This document shows positions 6,519 through 13,542 of a stretch of 14,626 nt of DNA, piece after piece. The position numbers and the translations under genes were made by a program. This DNA comes from a miscellaneous Crenarchaeota group-1 archaeon SG8-32-3 (lineage in GTDB: Archaea; Thermoproteota; Bathyarchaeia; Bathyarchaeales; Bathycorpusculaceae). The stretch lies in the NCBI GenBank assembly GCA_001273335.1, contig LFWV01000012.1, positions 1 to 14,626 of the forward strand. The letters are read 5' to 3'. The stretch's first letter is position 1. The number at the start of each line of letters is the position of its first letter. A model generated the notes under the pieces. It worked only from the letters and a program-made list of their open reading frames with translations. It searched no databases and was not told where the DNA came from.

Positions 6519-7529
6519 TCAGTAGCTATCTTTTAAGCTTAGCTGTTGTTTTATTGCAGAGATTTCTTCATGTCTTATGTTTCGAGGATAGTTGTAGATT
6601 GGTCCGCTTGCTTTTTCGTTATAGAATGGACGATTACAGCTCGGGCATCCAGAAGTGAGAAATGGATTGCCAGTTTCAACGATGCAAGTAAGCACTTTGT
6701 TTTCAACGCCATAATCCGATAAGTAGCCAGAACCATCAAAGTGCATATCTTCAAATCTTGCATGTCCATTGACGATTAAATATCTTGCAAGCTGAATTCG
6801 CCTGTACGTTTCGATTAACGGTTGCGGTTTTCCTTCCAGCGATGTACCGCGAACTGGGGTGAAAGCGAAAAGAGCTGGTGAAACGCCCATGTCAACACAT
6901 GTTTGGATTAAGCTTACTGCCTCGTTCTCGGTTTCACCTAAACCGATGATTAGGTGTGTGCTGACTTTTCCTTTTCCGAAAATTTTAACGGCTTCACGCA
7001 ATTGCCTGAACTGGTTTTCCCATGTGTAGGGACCATTTGCGATTGTGCCCTTTATTTCGTTGAAGAGTTTTTCGGTTACTGCGTCTATGGCAATACCAAT
7101 TCTTTCTACTCCAACTTCCGCTAATCGTCGCGTGTTTTTGCTGCTTATAGGTTGACAGGAAACCGAAACGGAAATTTTGGCTCGATGTTTTATTGCTGTG
7201 ACCAAATCAACAAGATGTGAGAAAACGTTAGGGTAATTTAAGGCTTGGATGCAAACCCGCATTATTTTGCCGTATTCCAGTGTGTTTCCTAGTTTTTTGA
7301 GGACGCTGCTTGTTGGAAAAACAGGCCATGAGACTCTTGAGAGCAGTTCTGCCTTGCTTCGGCTGCTTCTGGCTTGAGGACAAAACCCACAGTTTGCTGT
7401 ACACTTGCCATCCTTATACGTCATAAGATAAGCTGTTGTAGGTTTAGCGTCTAATTTGCCTTCTAAAAGACCAAAAACAATTGCGGAGCCTATTGAAACG
7501 CGAATTTGATGAGGAAAAACCGCTTTCAT
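6519..7529 (-). CDS. lipS1: LipS1-like radical SAM lipoyl synthase subunit
   Basis: Radical SAM protein of the biotin-synthase-related group that includes LipS1, one half of the archaeal two-protein lipoyl synthase that inserts sulfur into octanoylated carrier proteins. Numbered from the ATG at 7529 (336 residues), the SAM-binding cluster is C43-TAN-C47-GF-C50 inside DGKCTANCGFCPQAR. The N-terminal RVSIGSAIVFGLLEGK and KPTTAYLMTY, and SRVSWPVFP after the cluster, are typical of this group. Three late cysteines, C282 and C295-PS-C298, could hold a second, auxiliary iron-sulfur cluster, the usual sulfur source. A TTG at 7550 in the same frame is an alternative start; no ribosome binding site decides. 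The assignment is by motif and by the LipS2 and ligase genes nearby; activity on biotin precursors instead is less likely. Confidence 0.82.
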   Translation of the reverse strand: MKAVFPHQIRVSIGSAIVFGLLEGKLDAKPTTAYLMTYKDGKCTANCGFCPQARSSRSKAELLSRVSWPVFPTSSVLKKLGNTLEYGKIMRVCIQALNYPNVFSHLVDLVTAIKHRAKISVSVSCQPISSKNTRRLAEVGVERIGIAIDAVTEKLFNEIKGTIANGPYTWENQFRQLREAVKIFGKGKVSTHLIIGLGETENEAVSLIQTCVDMGVSPALFAFTPVRGTSLEGKPQPLIETYRRIQLARYLIVNGHARFEDMHFDGSGYLSDYGVENKVLTCIVETGNPFLTSGCPSCNRPFYNEKASGPIYNYPRNIRHEEISAIKQQLSLKDSY

Positions 7530-7584
7530 GCGGGTCTGTTTTTCTGTCAATGTTCACACAGAATAGGAAGAATGCGCAAAACGC

Positions 7585-7590
7585 TATATT
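7585..7590 (-). promoter_or_regulatory. Possible TATA box of lipS1
   Basis: Read on the minus strand this is AATATA within CTAATATAGC. It would start transcription near 7561, leaving about 11 bases before the TTG at 7550 or 32 before the ATG at 7529. Confidence 0.35.
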
Positions 7591-7739
7591 AGCTTAGAGC
7601 TAGATTCAACAGGAAAAAGAGGGTTTCAGTTATTTCAATTTCAGATTTGCTATAGTAGAACGATAGGCTCTAGTGTTTGCAACAGATTACCCCTATTTAA
7701 AAAAATATTGGCGGTTACAATTTTTCTCAAGGTTTGACG

Positions 7740-7982
7740 TTATATCCTAGTGGAATATATAGTTAAGTAACTATCGTCTTCAGTGACACGGAGGTTATTT
7801 TGTTTAGAAAGAATTCTGACGCAGCAACAATTGCAGCATTTTTTGGCTGATTCTTTCTTGATTTTTAGAACATACCCTTGTTTTTGATTATCAACCACGC
7901 TGATTTTAAGATTCTTATTTAAACATTTGAAGAGTGTCGTTGAAATCTTTCTATGCAAATCCATTTTTTGGGTGAAGTCCAT
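7740..7982 (-). CDS. Small cysteine-rich protein between lipS1 and lipS2
   Basis: An 80-residue soluble protein I cannot assign to a family. It starts with a basic helix (MDFTQKMDLHRKISTTLFK), continues with LKISVVDNQKQGYVLKIKK, which looks like a beta hairpin, then carries a striking cluster KKCCNCCC (C49, C50, C52, C53, C54) plus C20. It ends with NLRVTEDDSYLTIYS, another beta-like segment. Alternation of charged and hydrophobic residues argues for a real protein. A TATA-like AATTATTTAA at 8020-8029 lies about 42 bases before the ATG. A second ATG at residue 7 is possible. The gene runs in the same direction as lipS1, with about 200 bases between them. The cysteines could bind metal or an iron-sulfur cluster; a link to sulfur insertion is speculation from position only. 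Confidence 0.5.
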   Translation of the reverse strand: MDFTQKMDLHRKISTTLFKCLNKNLKISVVDNQKQGYVLKIKKESAKKCCNCCCVRILSKQNNLRVTEDDSYLTIYSTRI

Positions 7983-8286
7983 GTAAATACGATTTATGAA
8001 TAGACAACTAGACTATCTCTTAAATAATTGTGGTTGTTGTCAAACAGTAACAATGATTTTACCAAGAATGGTGATATATCTCAGGTTATGTGATGATTCT
8101 GTTAAGCGCCTCAAGTAACTTGGATGAGGTGGCAATCCACTAAAGGGAAATCTCTTGACCTCCTAGTTTTTGTTTTTAACTCCAGTAACAGTTGATTCTT
8201 AGTTGTGGGAATGTTTCTTGTTCAAGATTTCGAATTCACAAACCCTTTATTCAAAAAACGATTACTCAAAACCAGAGCGTGCAGAC
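7983..8286. other. Divergent intergenic region between the small cysteine-rich gene and the regulator
   Basis: About 300 bases separate the two divergent genes. A perfect short hairpin GTGG-CAAT-CCAC lies at 8129-8140, inside a wider possible pairing of GAGGT (8126-8130) with ACCTC (8158-8162), and a T-rich tract follows at 8166-8177. This could be a structured leader, a regulator binding site or a small RNA end. No complete gene is visible. The frame from 8203 that runs into the regulator lacks protein-like character before 8287. Confidence 0.3.
8020..8029 (-). promoter_or_regulatory. TATA box of the cysteine-rich protein gene
   Basis: On the minus strand AATTATTTAA is centred about 42 bases before the ATG at 7982, predicting transcription start near 7998 and a leader of about 16 bases. 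Confidence 0.35.
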
Positions 8287-8640
8287 ATGCAAAGGTCCAA
8301 ACTTGAACTCTACGAAGAAATTCTATACGCTTTAGTTAAAAGACACATGACAGTTGATGCCATTGCTTACGCTTGTAACATGGACTGTGTCGCTCTTCGC
8401 CAACGGCTAGAGTTTCTAATGCAAAACGGCCTCGTAGAAGAAAGAAACTTCAAGAAAATAACCTGTTATGCCTTAACACGAAGAGGCTTAGCAATCTTCA
8501 AGACCCTAGCACTCACAAAACGTTTAGAGAAATTGCAAACCACCATGAAAAAGATAGATGAAGCCCTGCAAACCATTCCTTCCCTCTCTGAATACAGCAA
8601 AGAAAAGGTAAAACGACAAAGAAGGAACAAAAACTATTAA
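8287..8640 (+). CDS. Winged-helix transcriptional regulator
   Basis: A 117-residue protein from the ATG at 8287. The N-terminal 75 residues form a winged helix of the kind common in archaea: YEEILYALVKRHM (helix 1), TVDAIAYACNMD and VALRQRLEFLMQNGLV (turn and recognition helices), and YALTRRGLAIF (wing and last helix). A predicted coiled-coil helix follows (KRLEKLQTTMKKIDEALQTI), probably for dimerisation, and then a very basic tail. It has no ligand-binding domain and no cysteine cluster. The same frame is open back to 8203, but the added residues are low in predicted structure. It lies 35 bases upstream of lipS2 on the same strand and may share its message, so it could be a local regulator of the lipoate genes. 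That role is inference. Confidence 0.75.
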   Translation: MQRSKLELYEEILYALVKRHMTVDAIAYACNMDCVALRQRLEFLMQNGLVEERNFKKITCYALTRRGLAIFKTLALTKRLEKLQTTMKKIDEALQTIPSLSEYSKEKVKRQRRNKNY

Positions 8641-8675
8641 GCAAGCCACAATAGGTTTCTTAAACGAGACAAACC

Positions 8676-9677
8676 ATGCCGATTTCCAAAGAAGCACTTT
8701 GGCTCGCAAGTGAACAAGAACTTATAGATTTACTAAACACTGGTATGTTCACGGCAAAACCTAAAACAGTTCGCTTCTACGCCCCTGGCTTTATGTACTA
8801 CAAAACCAGCTACTACTGTTCCTCGCAGTTACATTTTCCCACAGTATCCGTTACAGGCACATCATGCGCTCTCGACTGCAAACACTGCGGAGGCAAAGTA
8901 CTAGAAACCATGCAGCCAGCTGAAACACCTGAAAAACTTTTGGCGGTCGCCGCGAAAATAAAACGCCTCGGCTCTTTAGGCTGTTTAATCAGCGGTGGGT
9001 GTCTCCCAGACGGATCCGTCCCGCTTGCGCAGTTCCTTCCAGCAATTGAGAAAATCAAGCGCAAACTAGGCTTAACAGTTTTAGTCCACACGGGTATAAT
9101 AGACTCGGAAACTGCCGTTGCGCTTAAGAACGCAGGCGTTGATGCCGCATTAATAGACATAATAGGTTTCGATGAAACCGTAAAAAAAGTTTACAACTTG
9201 AACGTAACTATTAACGACTACGCCCTCTCGTTGAATGCTTTGCAGGAAGCAGGCTTAAAATTTGTACCCCACGTCATCGTCGGTCTCCACGATGGAAAAT
9301 TAAAAGGCGAACTAGAAGCCCTCAATATAATCTCTTCAGTGAAGCCTTCCGCTTTAGTTATAATTAGCTTCATGCCAATACCTGGAACAGTCATGGCTAA
9401 AGTTAAGCCGCCGCAACCAGCAGACATAGCCAAAGTAGCAGCAATAGCACGGCTGATTTTTCCGAGAACACCTTTAGCCTTAGGTTGCGTACGCTCAAAA
9501 GGAAAAACCCGCGCTGAAACCGACATACTAGCTCTGAAAGCAGGCGTAGACGCAATAGCATTTCCAAGTGAAGAAGCCATCAGATACGCTGAAGCCGAAG
9601 GATACGAGTTCGGCTTTTCTTCATGCTGTTGCGCCCAAATCCAAGCGGATGCGAACTTTCGAAGCCTTTCGAAGTAA
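8676..9677 (+). CDS. lipS2: LipS2-like radical SAM lipoyl synthase subunit
   Basis: A 333-residue radical SAM protein of the uncharacterised biotin-synthase-like group that contains LipS2, the partner of LipS1 in archaeal lipoyl synthesis. The SAM cluster motif is C64-ALD-C68-KH-C71 inside SVTGTSCALDCKHCGGK. Later barrel features are LISGGCLPDG (about 104-113), LIDIIGFDE, HVIVGLHDGKLKGE and SFMPIPGT. The C terminus has three adjacent cysteines C317-C319 in FGFSSCCCAQ, likely ligands of an extra cluster. Length and motifs match the family and nothing is missing. Together with the LipS1-like gene and the ligase in this window it is expected to convert octanoyl groups on carrier proteins such as glycine cleavage H protein to lipoyl groups. 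The winged-helix gene directly upstream is probably co-transcribed. Confidence 0.82.
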   Translation: MPISKEALWLASEQELIDLLNTGMFTAKPKTVRFYAPGFMYYKTSYYCSSQLHFPTVSVTGTSCALDCKHCGGKVLETMQPAETPEKLLAVAAKIKRLGSLGCLISGGCLPDGSVPLAQFLPAIEKIKRKLGLTVLVHTGIIDSETAVALKNAGVDAALIDIIGFDETVKKVYNLNVTINDYALSLNALQEAGLKFVPHVIVGLHDGKLKGELEALNIISSVKPSALVIISFMPIPGTVMAKVKPPQPADIAKVAAIARLIFPRTPLALGCVRSKGKTRAETDILALKAGVDAIAFPSEEAIRYAEAEGYEFGFSSCCCAQIQADANFRSLSK

Positions 9678-9705
9678 CCAATAGCTCAGGTTTTTCACGA
9701 AGATT

Positions 9706-10341
9706 TTATGCCGTTTTTCGCTGTGACGCCGCCTTAAGCATCTTATAGCTCAGCACTATCATCCACGTTGAACCAGCAAGTGCAGATGCAAACTCGGGGA
9801 TAGCCACACCCGAAACGTAGTGAATTGTGAATTGCAATATCCACACTGTTGTGGCGACTACAGCTATCAGAAGCGTGAACACCGCCATTTTCGTTCGGCG
9901 TTCAAGCGCAAAGACTGCTGTAATTATAAATAATGAAATTGGAAGGAGAACAAAAAATGCCACGGAAAATAAATAATGGTACGGCACAGCGTTTTCAGGG
10001 AAAATTCCAATGCCTATAAGCACCACACCTGTTGCAGCAAAAGTTACGGCGCCGATTCTACCAATCCAACTATTTCCCAAATAATTGAATAAACCAAAAA
10101 CAGCGAAATTTAAAACAAGAATCGCGCTACTGCAAAGCCCAAAATTGAAAATAGGACCAGTGATACCAGTTATGACGCCTAAATCGCTTAGGGCGCTGTT
10201 TGCCCAGCTAAACTCTGGGTGAGACGCTATAGCTGTCAGGATACACGAGAATGCAAGTATGGGTGTTGCTACTCCACTGACTGCACCGATTTGCTGCAAC
10301 CTATCTTTTCGCTGCGACAAGCTCCTAAAACCCAGAAGCAA
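9706..10341 (-). CDS. DUF998 family integral membrane protein
   Basis: A 211-residue membrane protein with six predicted transmembrane segments (roughly residues 16-38, 57-80, 88-112, 119-142, 150-170 and 178-200). Family marks are NSALSDLG near residue 48, GIFPENAVPYHYLFS near 112-126 and a late WILQFTIHYVSGVAIPE. The function of DUF998 is not established; a small channel or cofactor-related membrane role is sometimes assumed without proof. The only upstream start codon is a TTG at 10339-10341. A TATA-like CTTAAATT lies 25 bases before it, which fits leaderless initiation there; other TTG codons follow within 15 codons. It converges on lipS2 and is 47 bases downstream of nothing but the DUF763 stop on the other side of a short gap. 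Confidence 0.85.
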   Translation of the reverse strand: MLLGFRSLSQRKDRLQQIGAVSGVATPILAFSCILTAIASHPEFSWANSALSDLGVITGITGPIFNFGLCSSAILVLNFAVFGLFNYLGNSWIGRIGAVTFAATGVVLIGIGIFPENAVPYHYLFSVAFFVLLPISLFIITAVFALERRTKMAVFTLLIAVVATTVWILQFTIHYVSGVAIPEFASALAGSTWMIVLSYKMLKAASQRKTA

Positions 10342-10362
10342 CTATGCGTAAACTTGCTTAAG

Positions 10363-10370
10363 AATTTAAG
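10363..10370 (-). promoter_or_regulatory. TATA-like element of the DUF998 gene
   Basis: CTTAAATT on the minus strand is centred about 25 bases upstream of the TTG at 10341, the spacing expected for a leaderless archaeal transcript. It supports the TTG as the start. Confidence 0.35.
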
Positions 10371-10388
10371 TTTGCAAATTAGTCGGGA

Positions 10389-11522
10389 TTAGTTGCTGCA
10401 GTTTGCAGGAATGAAATGCCTGAGCCTTCGCAGTGACCACGTTTTTTCTTTGATACCGATTTTAGCTGCTTGCACTGACTCTTGTAGCAGCTGAATTGAC
10501 TCGTCCATAGCTTTGCGATCTACAGGGAAAGGGACGCCGTCTTTGCCCCCGTAGGCAAAGCTGTACTTAACGGGGTCTTCCCAGCTTGGTTTTTCTCCGT
10601 AAATCAGTTCTGCCACTAAGGCTAAGCCGCGCACCGTGGCAGGTCCAACACCTTTTACGCTTAAGAGCTCTTCATAGTTACGAGGCTGAAACTCGTAAAC
10701 TTTCTTCATTATTTTCCAGCTAATATTTCTCGGCATATTGAGCGTTTCAACAGACCTTTGCAAATGGTCACTCTTTGCCTCTGGTAACCATTCTTGAAGC
10801 GTTTTCTGGCGAACTGATCTCGCCGACTCAAACAGGCGTATGATTTTGCTAGTGGGTTCTTTGGCTAAGTCAACTGAGGCTTTGCGTGCGCCTTCGCTGT
10901 TCATCGCAGTCATATTTAGGGCTTTCAAGCGTTTTACGTTGCCGACTACAGCATTATGTGGTTCGACGATGAAGTTGGTTGTGTTGTCAGATAACCAGTG
11001 ATAGCGTCTTGCTGTGTGGTCTTGTTTGCTCATACCCTGCTGGATTACTGACCACTTTTCATCTTTAGTTATTAGGAAAGTGTGGTGGTACAGTTGGTAT
11101 CCTGCTTGGATGGCGGTGTTGTCAACTTTGGCAGTCATTTTGCTTGTATACGTTAAGTTTTTGATGGTTTTCTCTGAGAAGCCAAATTTTTCTCCTGCCA
11201 TGGTGATGTCGTTTGGAGTTTTTCTCGAGGTTTTACCTTTTCCGCCACAGACCGCGATGCCGTGTTCTTCAGGTGACAAAGCGTTTTTCAGGATGCCGGT
11301 GACGACTGTGGTTACTCCTGAACTGTGCCAATCGTAAGCTAAAACGCAGCCGAAAGCTTGGAACCAGTACGGGTCAGATAGGCGGTGGATAAGCTTGGTT
11401 GTGCCCTGCTCTTCAATCATTATGTTAGTTATCTCTTTGGCTAGTTTACACATCCGCACGGTTAGCCACGAGGGTGCTTTGCCGTAGTGAAGCGGCAGGT
11501 TAGCGACGCCTGTTCGATACAT
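10389..11522 (-). CDS. DUF763 family protein with a helix-hairpin-helix-like motif
   Basis: A 377-residue soluble protein of the DUF763 family, found in archaea and some thermophilic bacteria. The function is not established. It opens with the family's YRTGVANLPLHYGKAPSWL, continues with DPYWFQAFGCVLAYDWHSSG (50-69), and has VCGGKGKTSRKTP (91-103) and HHTFLITKDEKWSVIQQGM (146-164). Residues 285-308 (LLSVKGVGPATVRGLALVAE) form a helix-hairpin-helix-like motif, which usually contacts DNA. DPVKYSFAYGGKDGVPFPVD follows (316-335). These features suggest a nucleic-acid role, but no nuclease motif is obvious to me. The ATG at 11522 gives the full family N terminus. The gene stands alone, divergent from the kelch gene. 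Confidence 0.9.
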   Translation of the reverse strand: MYRTGVANLPLHYGKAPSWLTVRMCKLAKEITNIMIEEQGTTKLIHRLSDPYWFQAFGCVLAYDWHSSGVTTVVTGILKNALSPEEHGIAVCGGKGKTSRKTPNDITMAGEKFGFSEKTIKNLTYTSKMTAKVDNTAIQAGYQLYHHTFLITKDEKWSVIQQGMSKQDHTARRYHWLSDNTTNFIVEPHNAVVGNVKRLKALNMTAMNSEGARKASVDLAKEPTSKIIRLFESARSVRQKTLQEWLPEAKSDHLQRSVETLNMPRNISWKIMKKVYEFQPRNYEELLSVKGVGPATVRGLALVAELIYGEKPSWEDPVKYSFAYGGKDGVPFPVDRKAMDESIQLLQESVQAAKIGIKEKTWSLRRLRHFIPANCSN

Positions 11523-11661
11523 GACGTTTCAGTTCCCTTGTTTTCACTTTGTTATTGACTCAGTTGTTTTGTATTTCAATTTTTGTTAACACTTTTCTGT
11601 AAATGTGGTAAACATGGCTGTTTTGTAAGCAGGGTAGAGTTGACGGAAAACAGCATGTAAC

Positions 11662-11670
11662 CATATAAAG
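11662..11670 (+). promoter_or_regulatory. TATA box of the kelch surface-protein gene
   Basis: CATATAAAG at 11662-11670 predicts transcription start near 11691. That is downstream of the in-frame GTG at 11676, so the ATG at 11715 is the better start. Confidence 0.55.
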
Positions 11671-11714
11671 GTAAAGTGCACTCTATTAGTGAGAATAAGC
11701 GGGAGACTCAGTTA

Positions 11715-13325
11715 ATGAGCAAGAAGCTGATTCCATTCTTAATCGTTATCCTACTTATCTCTCTGTTTCTTTCTACCTCGCATTTTCCCGTTGTTGATGC
11801 AGCTGAAAACTCTTGGATGACTAAGAAGTCTATGTCTACTGTAAGAGGTGGACTTGGGGTTGCGGTTGTAAACGGCAAGATATACGCGATTGGAGGCTCA
11901 AACGATGACACTCAACTTGATATTACTGAGGAGTATAATCCTGCTACAGATACGTGGACTACTAAGTCACCTATGCCTACTGCCCGAAGCGGTTTCGCCA
12001 TTGCCGTTTATCAAAGCAAAATTTACTGTATAGGCGGAACAACTGGCGATAGCGGTTTTACTGGAGTGACTGAGGTTTATGATCCTGCTTCGGATAAGTG
12101 GCAGACCAAGCTTTCAATGCCAACTCCCAGAGCTGACTTATGTGCAAGTGTTGTGGACGGTAAAATCTATTGTATAGGAGGAAAAAAATACTGGGGTATC
12201 GATTCCTTTTATCAGGAACTTAACGTAACAGAAGTTTATGATCCAACAAAGAATTCTTGGACTTCAAAAGCGGCGATACCCGTTCCTGTTTTGGGTGCTG
12301 CGTCTGCGGTGCTTGATGGCGAAATTTACGTTATTGGCGGTTCACGCCACTTTCAGTTGGGATCGGAGCTTGCTACTGTGAGTTCTAATCAAGTTTATAC
12401 TCCTGAAAACGACACGTGGAGCACTCGCGCTAATCTTCCCACTGAAGAAAGTTACGGCGCTGCGGTAGCAACCAGCGGCGTCACCGCGCCCACGAGAATC
12501 TACTTTATAGGTGGGATCAATGGGAGTGATTATAACACAGTTACTTACGCATATGATTCGGGGAGCGATGTTTGGAGCGCTGGCGCTTCGATGTTGACGC
12601 CTCGCATGTACTTGGGTCTTGCGGTTGTAGATGATGTTTTATACGCGATAGGAGGGATTAACGGCGATAAATGGTTGAATGTGAATGAGCAGTATATGCC
12701 GCTTGGCTACGGGACTGTGCCGCCGGAACTACATGTTTTGTCTCCTGAAAACAAAACGTACACTTCGAATGATATCCAGTTGGTTCTATCTGTAAATAGA
12801 CCTACAACTTGGATGGGTTACAGTTTGGACGGACAAGATAACGTGAGCATCACTGGTGATACTGAATTATCCGACGTGTCTGAGGGTCTACACAGCATAA
12901 CTGTTTACGTTAACGACACTTTCGGGAACATAGTTTCCTCTGGTAACGTGTCTTTTTCTGTAGATACGTTTTCTCCGCAGATTGTGATTTTGTCTCCTGA
13001 AAACAAAACTTATGGTAGAAGCGACCTCCAATCGGTTTTCACGGTGAATGAGCCTGTGTCATGGATGGGATACAGTCTGGACAGCGAGGACAACGTAACA
13101 GTTACTGGAAATGTTACTTTGGCCGTATTAGCCGACGGTTCCCATAACATAAAATTTTATGCTATAGACCTCGTTGGAAACACTGGAGCCTCCAGAACGG
13201 TTTACTTTGAAATTGCGCCTTTCCCAACAGTTCTGTTTGTAGCTGTAGCAGTGACAATAACCATAACAGTTGCATCAGCGTACCTAATATTAAAACGCAG
13301 AAAATCAGCTACGATACAAACATAA
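11715..13325 (+). CDS. Secreted kelch-propeller protein with two Ig-like repeats and a C-terminal membrane anchor
   Basis: A 536-residue cell-surface protein. Residues 1-30 are a signal peptide (MSKK, hydrophobic core, VVDAAEN). Residues of about 31-330 contain six kelch repeats, each with a W-TK/TR start, an M-T-R or similar segment, and an IYxIGG strand, enough for a six-bladed beta-propeller. Two Ig-like modules follow, each opening with LSPENKTY (near 342 and 426) and containing WMGYSLD and NVTVTG-type strands. The end is a transmembrane helix (about 504-526) and a basic KRRKS tail, leaving the protein anchored with its bulk outside. Many N-x-S/T sites suggest glycosylation. GGGAGA ten bases before the ATG at 11715 and the TATA position select this start. 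Likely roles are adhesion or surface binding; no enzyme motif is seen. Confidence 0.85.
   Translation: MSKKLIPFLIVILLISLFLSTSHFPVVDAAENSWMTKKSMSTVRGGLGVAVVNGKIYAIGGSNDDTQLDITEEYNPATDTWTTKSPMPTARSGFAIAVYQSKIYCIGGTTGDSGFTGVTEVYDPASDKWQTKLSMPTPRADLCASVVDGKIYCIGGKKYWGIDSFYQELNVTEVYDPTKNSWTSKAAIPVPVLGAASAVLDGEIYVIGGSRHFQLGSELATVSSNQVYTPENDTWSTRANLPTEESYGAAVATSGVTAPTRIYFIGGINGSDYNTVTYAYDSGSDVWSAGASMLTPRMYLGLAVVDDVLYAIGGINGDKWLNVNEQYMPLGYGTVPPELHVLSPENKTYTSNDIQLVLSVNRPTTWMGYSLDGQDNVSITGDTELSDVSEGLHSITVYVNDTFGNIVSSGNVSFSVDTFSPQIVILSPENKTYGRSDLQSVFTVNEPVSWMGYSLDSEDNVTVTGNVTLAVLADGSHNIKFYAIDLVGNTGASRTVYFEIAPFPTVLFVAVAVTITITVASAYLILKRRKSATIQT
12727..13212 (+). repeat. Tandem duplication of an Ig-like module inside the kelch gene
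   Basis: Two modules of about 84 codons follow each other. A 20-base core of the opening, TTGTCTCCTGAAAACAAAAC, is identical at 12738-12757 and 12990-13009. The protein segment WMGYSLD is shared while other positions differ, so the duplication is old, apart from the conserved opening. Confidence 0.65.
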
Positions 13326-13494
13326 CTCCGTCACTCTCGCGAACTCGAAAGTTAATTCTCAAGCCCTCAAGGCTCTACAATGAATGAATCATATGTGCAG
13401 CCGCAATAATGGTGCTTTTACAATCAATAACAGCATAAGTCAAACCCAATTCCAGCTTTAAAATGTTAAGTGTCGTTTTTTCCGAACATAACAG

Positions 13495-13505
13495 TTTTAA
13501 ATAAT
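13495..13505 (+). promoter_or_regulatory. TATA box of the lipoate ligase gene
   Basis: TTTTAAATAAT is centred 43 bases before the ATG at 13543, predicting transcription start near 13526 and a leader of about 17 bases. Confidence 0.5.
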
Positions 13506-13542
13506 ACTACGCCAACCATCAGCAACAAAGGGCCGAAACACC

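Noticed and set aside
8090..8130. C/D box guide RNA, from GTGATGA at 8090-8096 and a GATGA-like box near 8123
   Set aside because: No CTGA D box or D' box occurs at a suitable distance, so the box set is incomplete.
8036..8165. Minus-strand frame of about 40 codons in the divergent intergenic region
   Set aside because: The end reads a little like a wing of a regulator (LRYITILGKIIVTV), but it is too short and has no start, so chance is the simpler explanation.
8203..8286. N-terminal extension of the winged-helix regulator
   Set aside because: The added 28 residues have no domain character, and the ATG at 8287 gives the usual start of the winged-helix fold.
11676..11714. GTG start for the kelch protein
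   Set aside because: It lies upstream of the transcription start predicted from the TATA box at 11662-11670 and would hide the signal peptide behind 13 polar residues.
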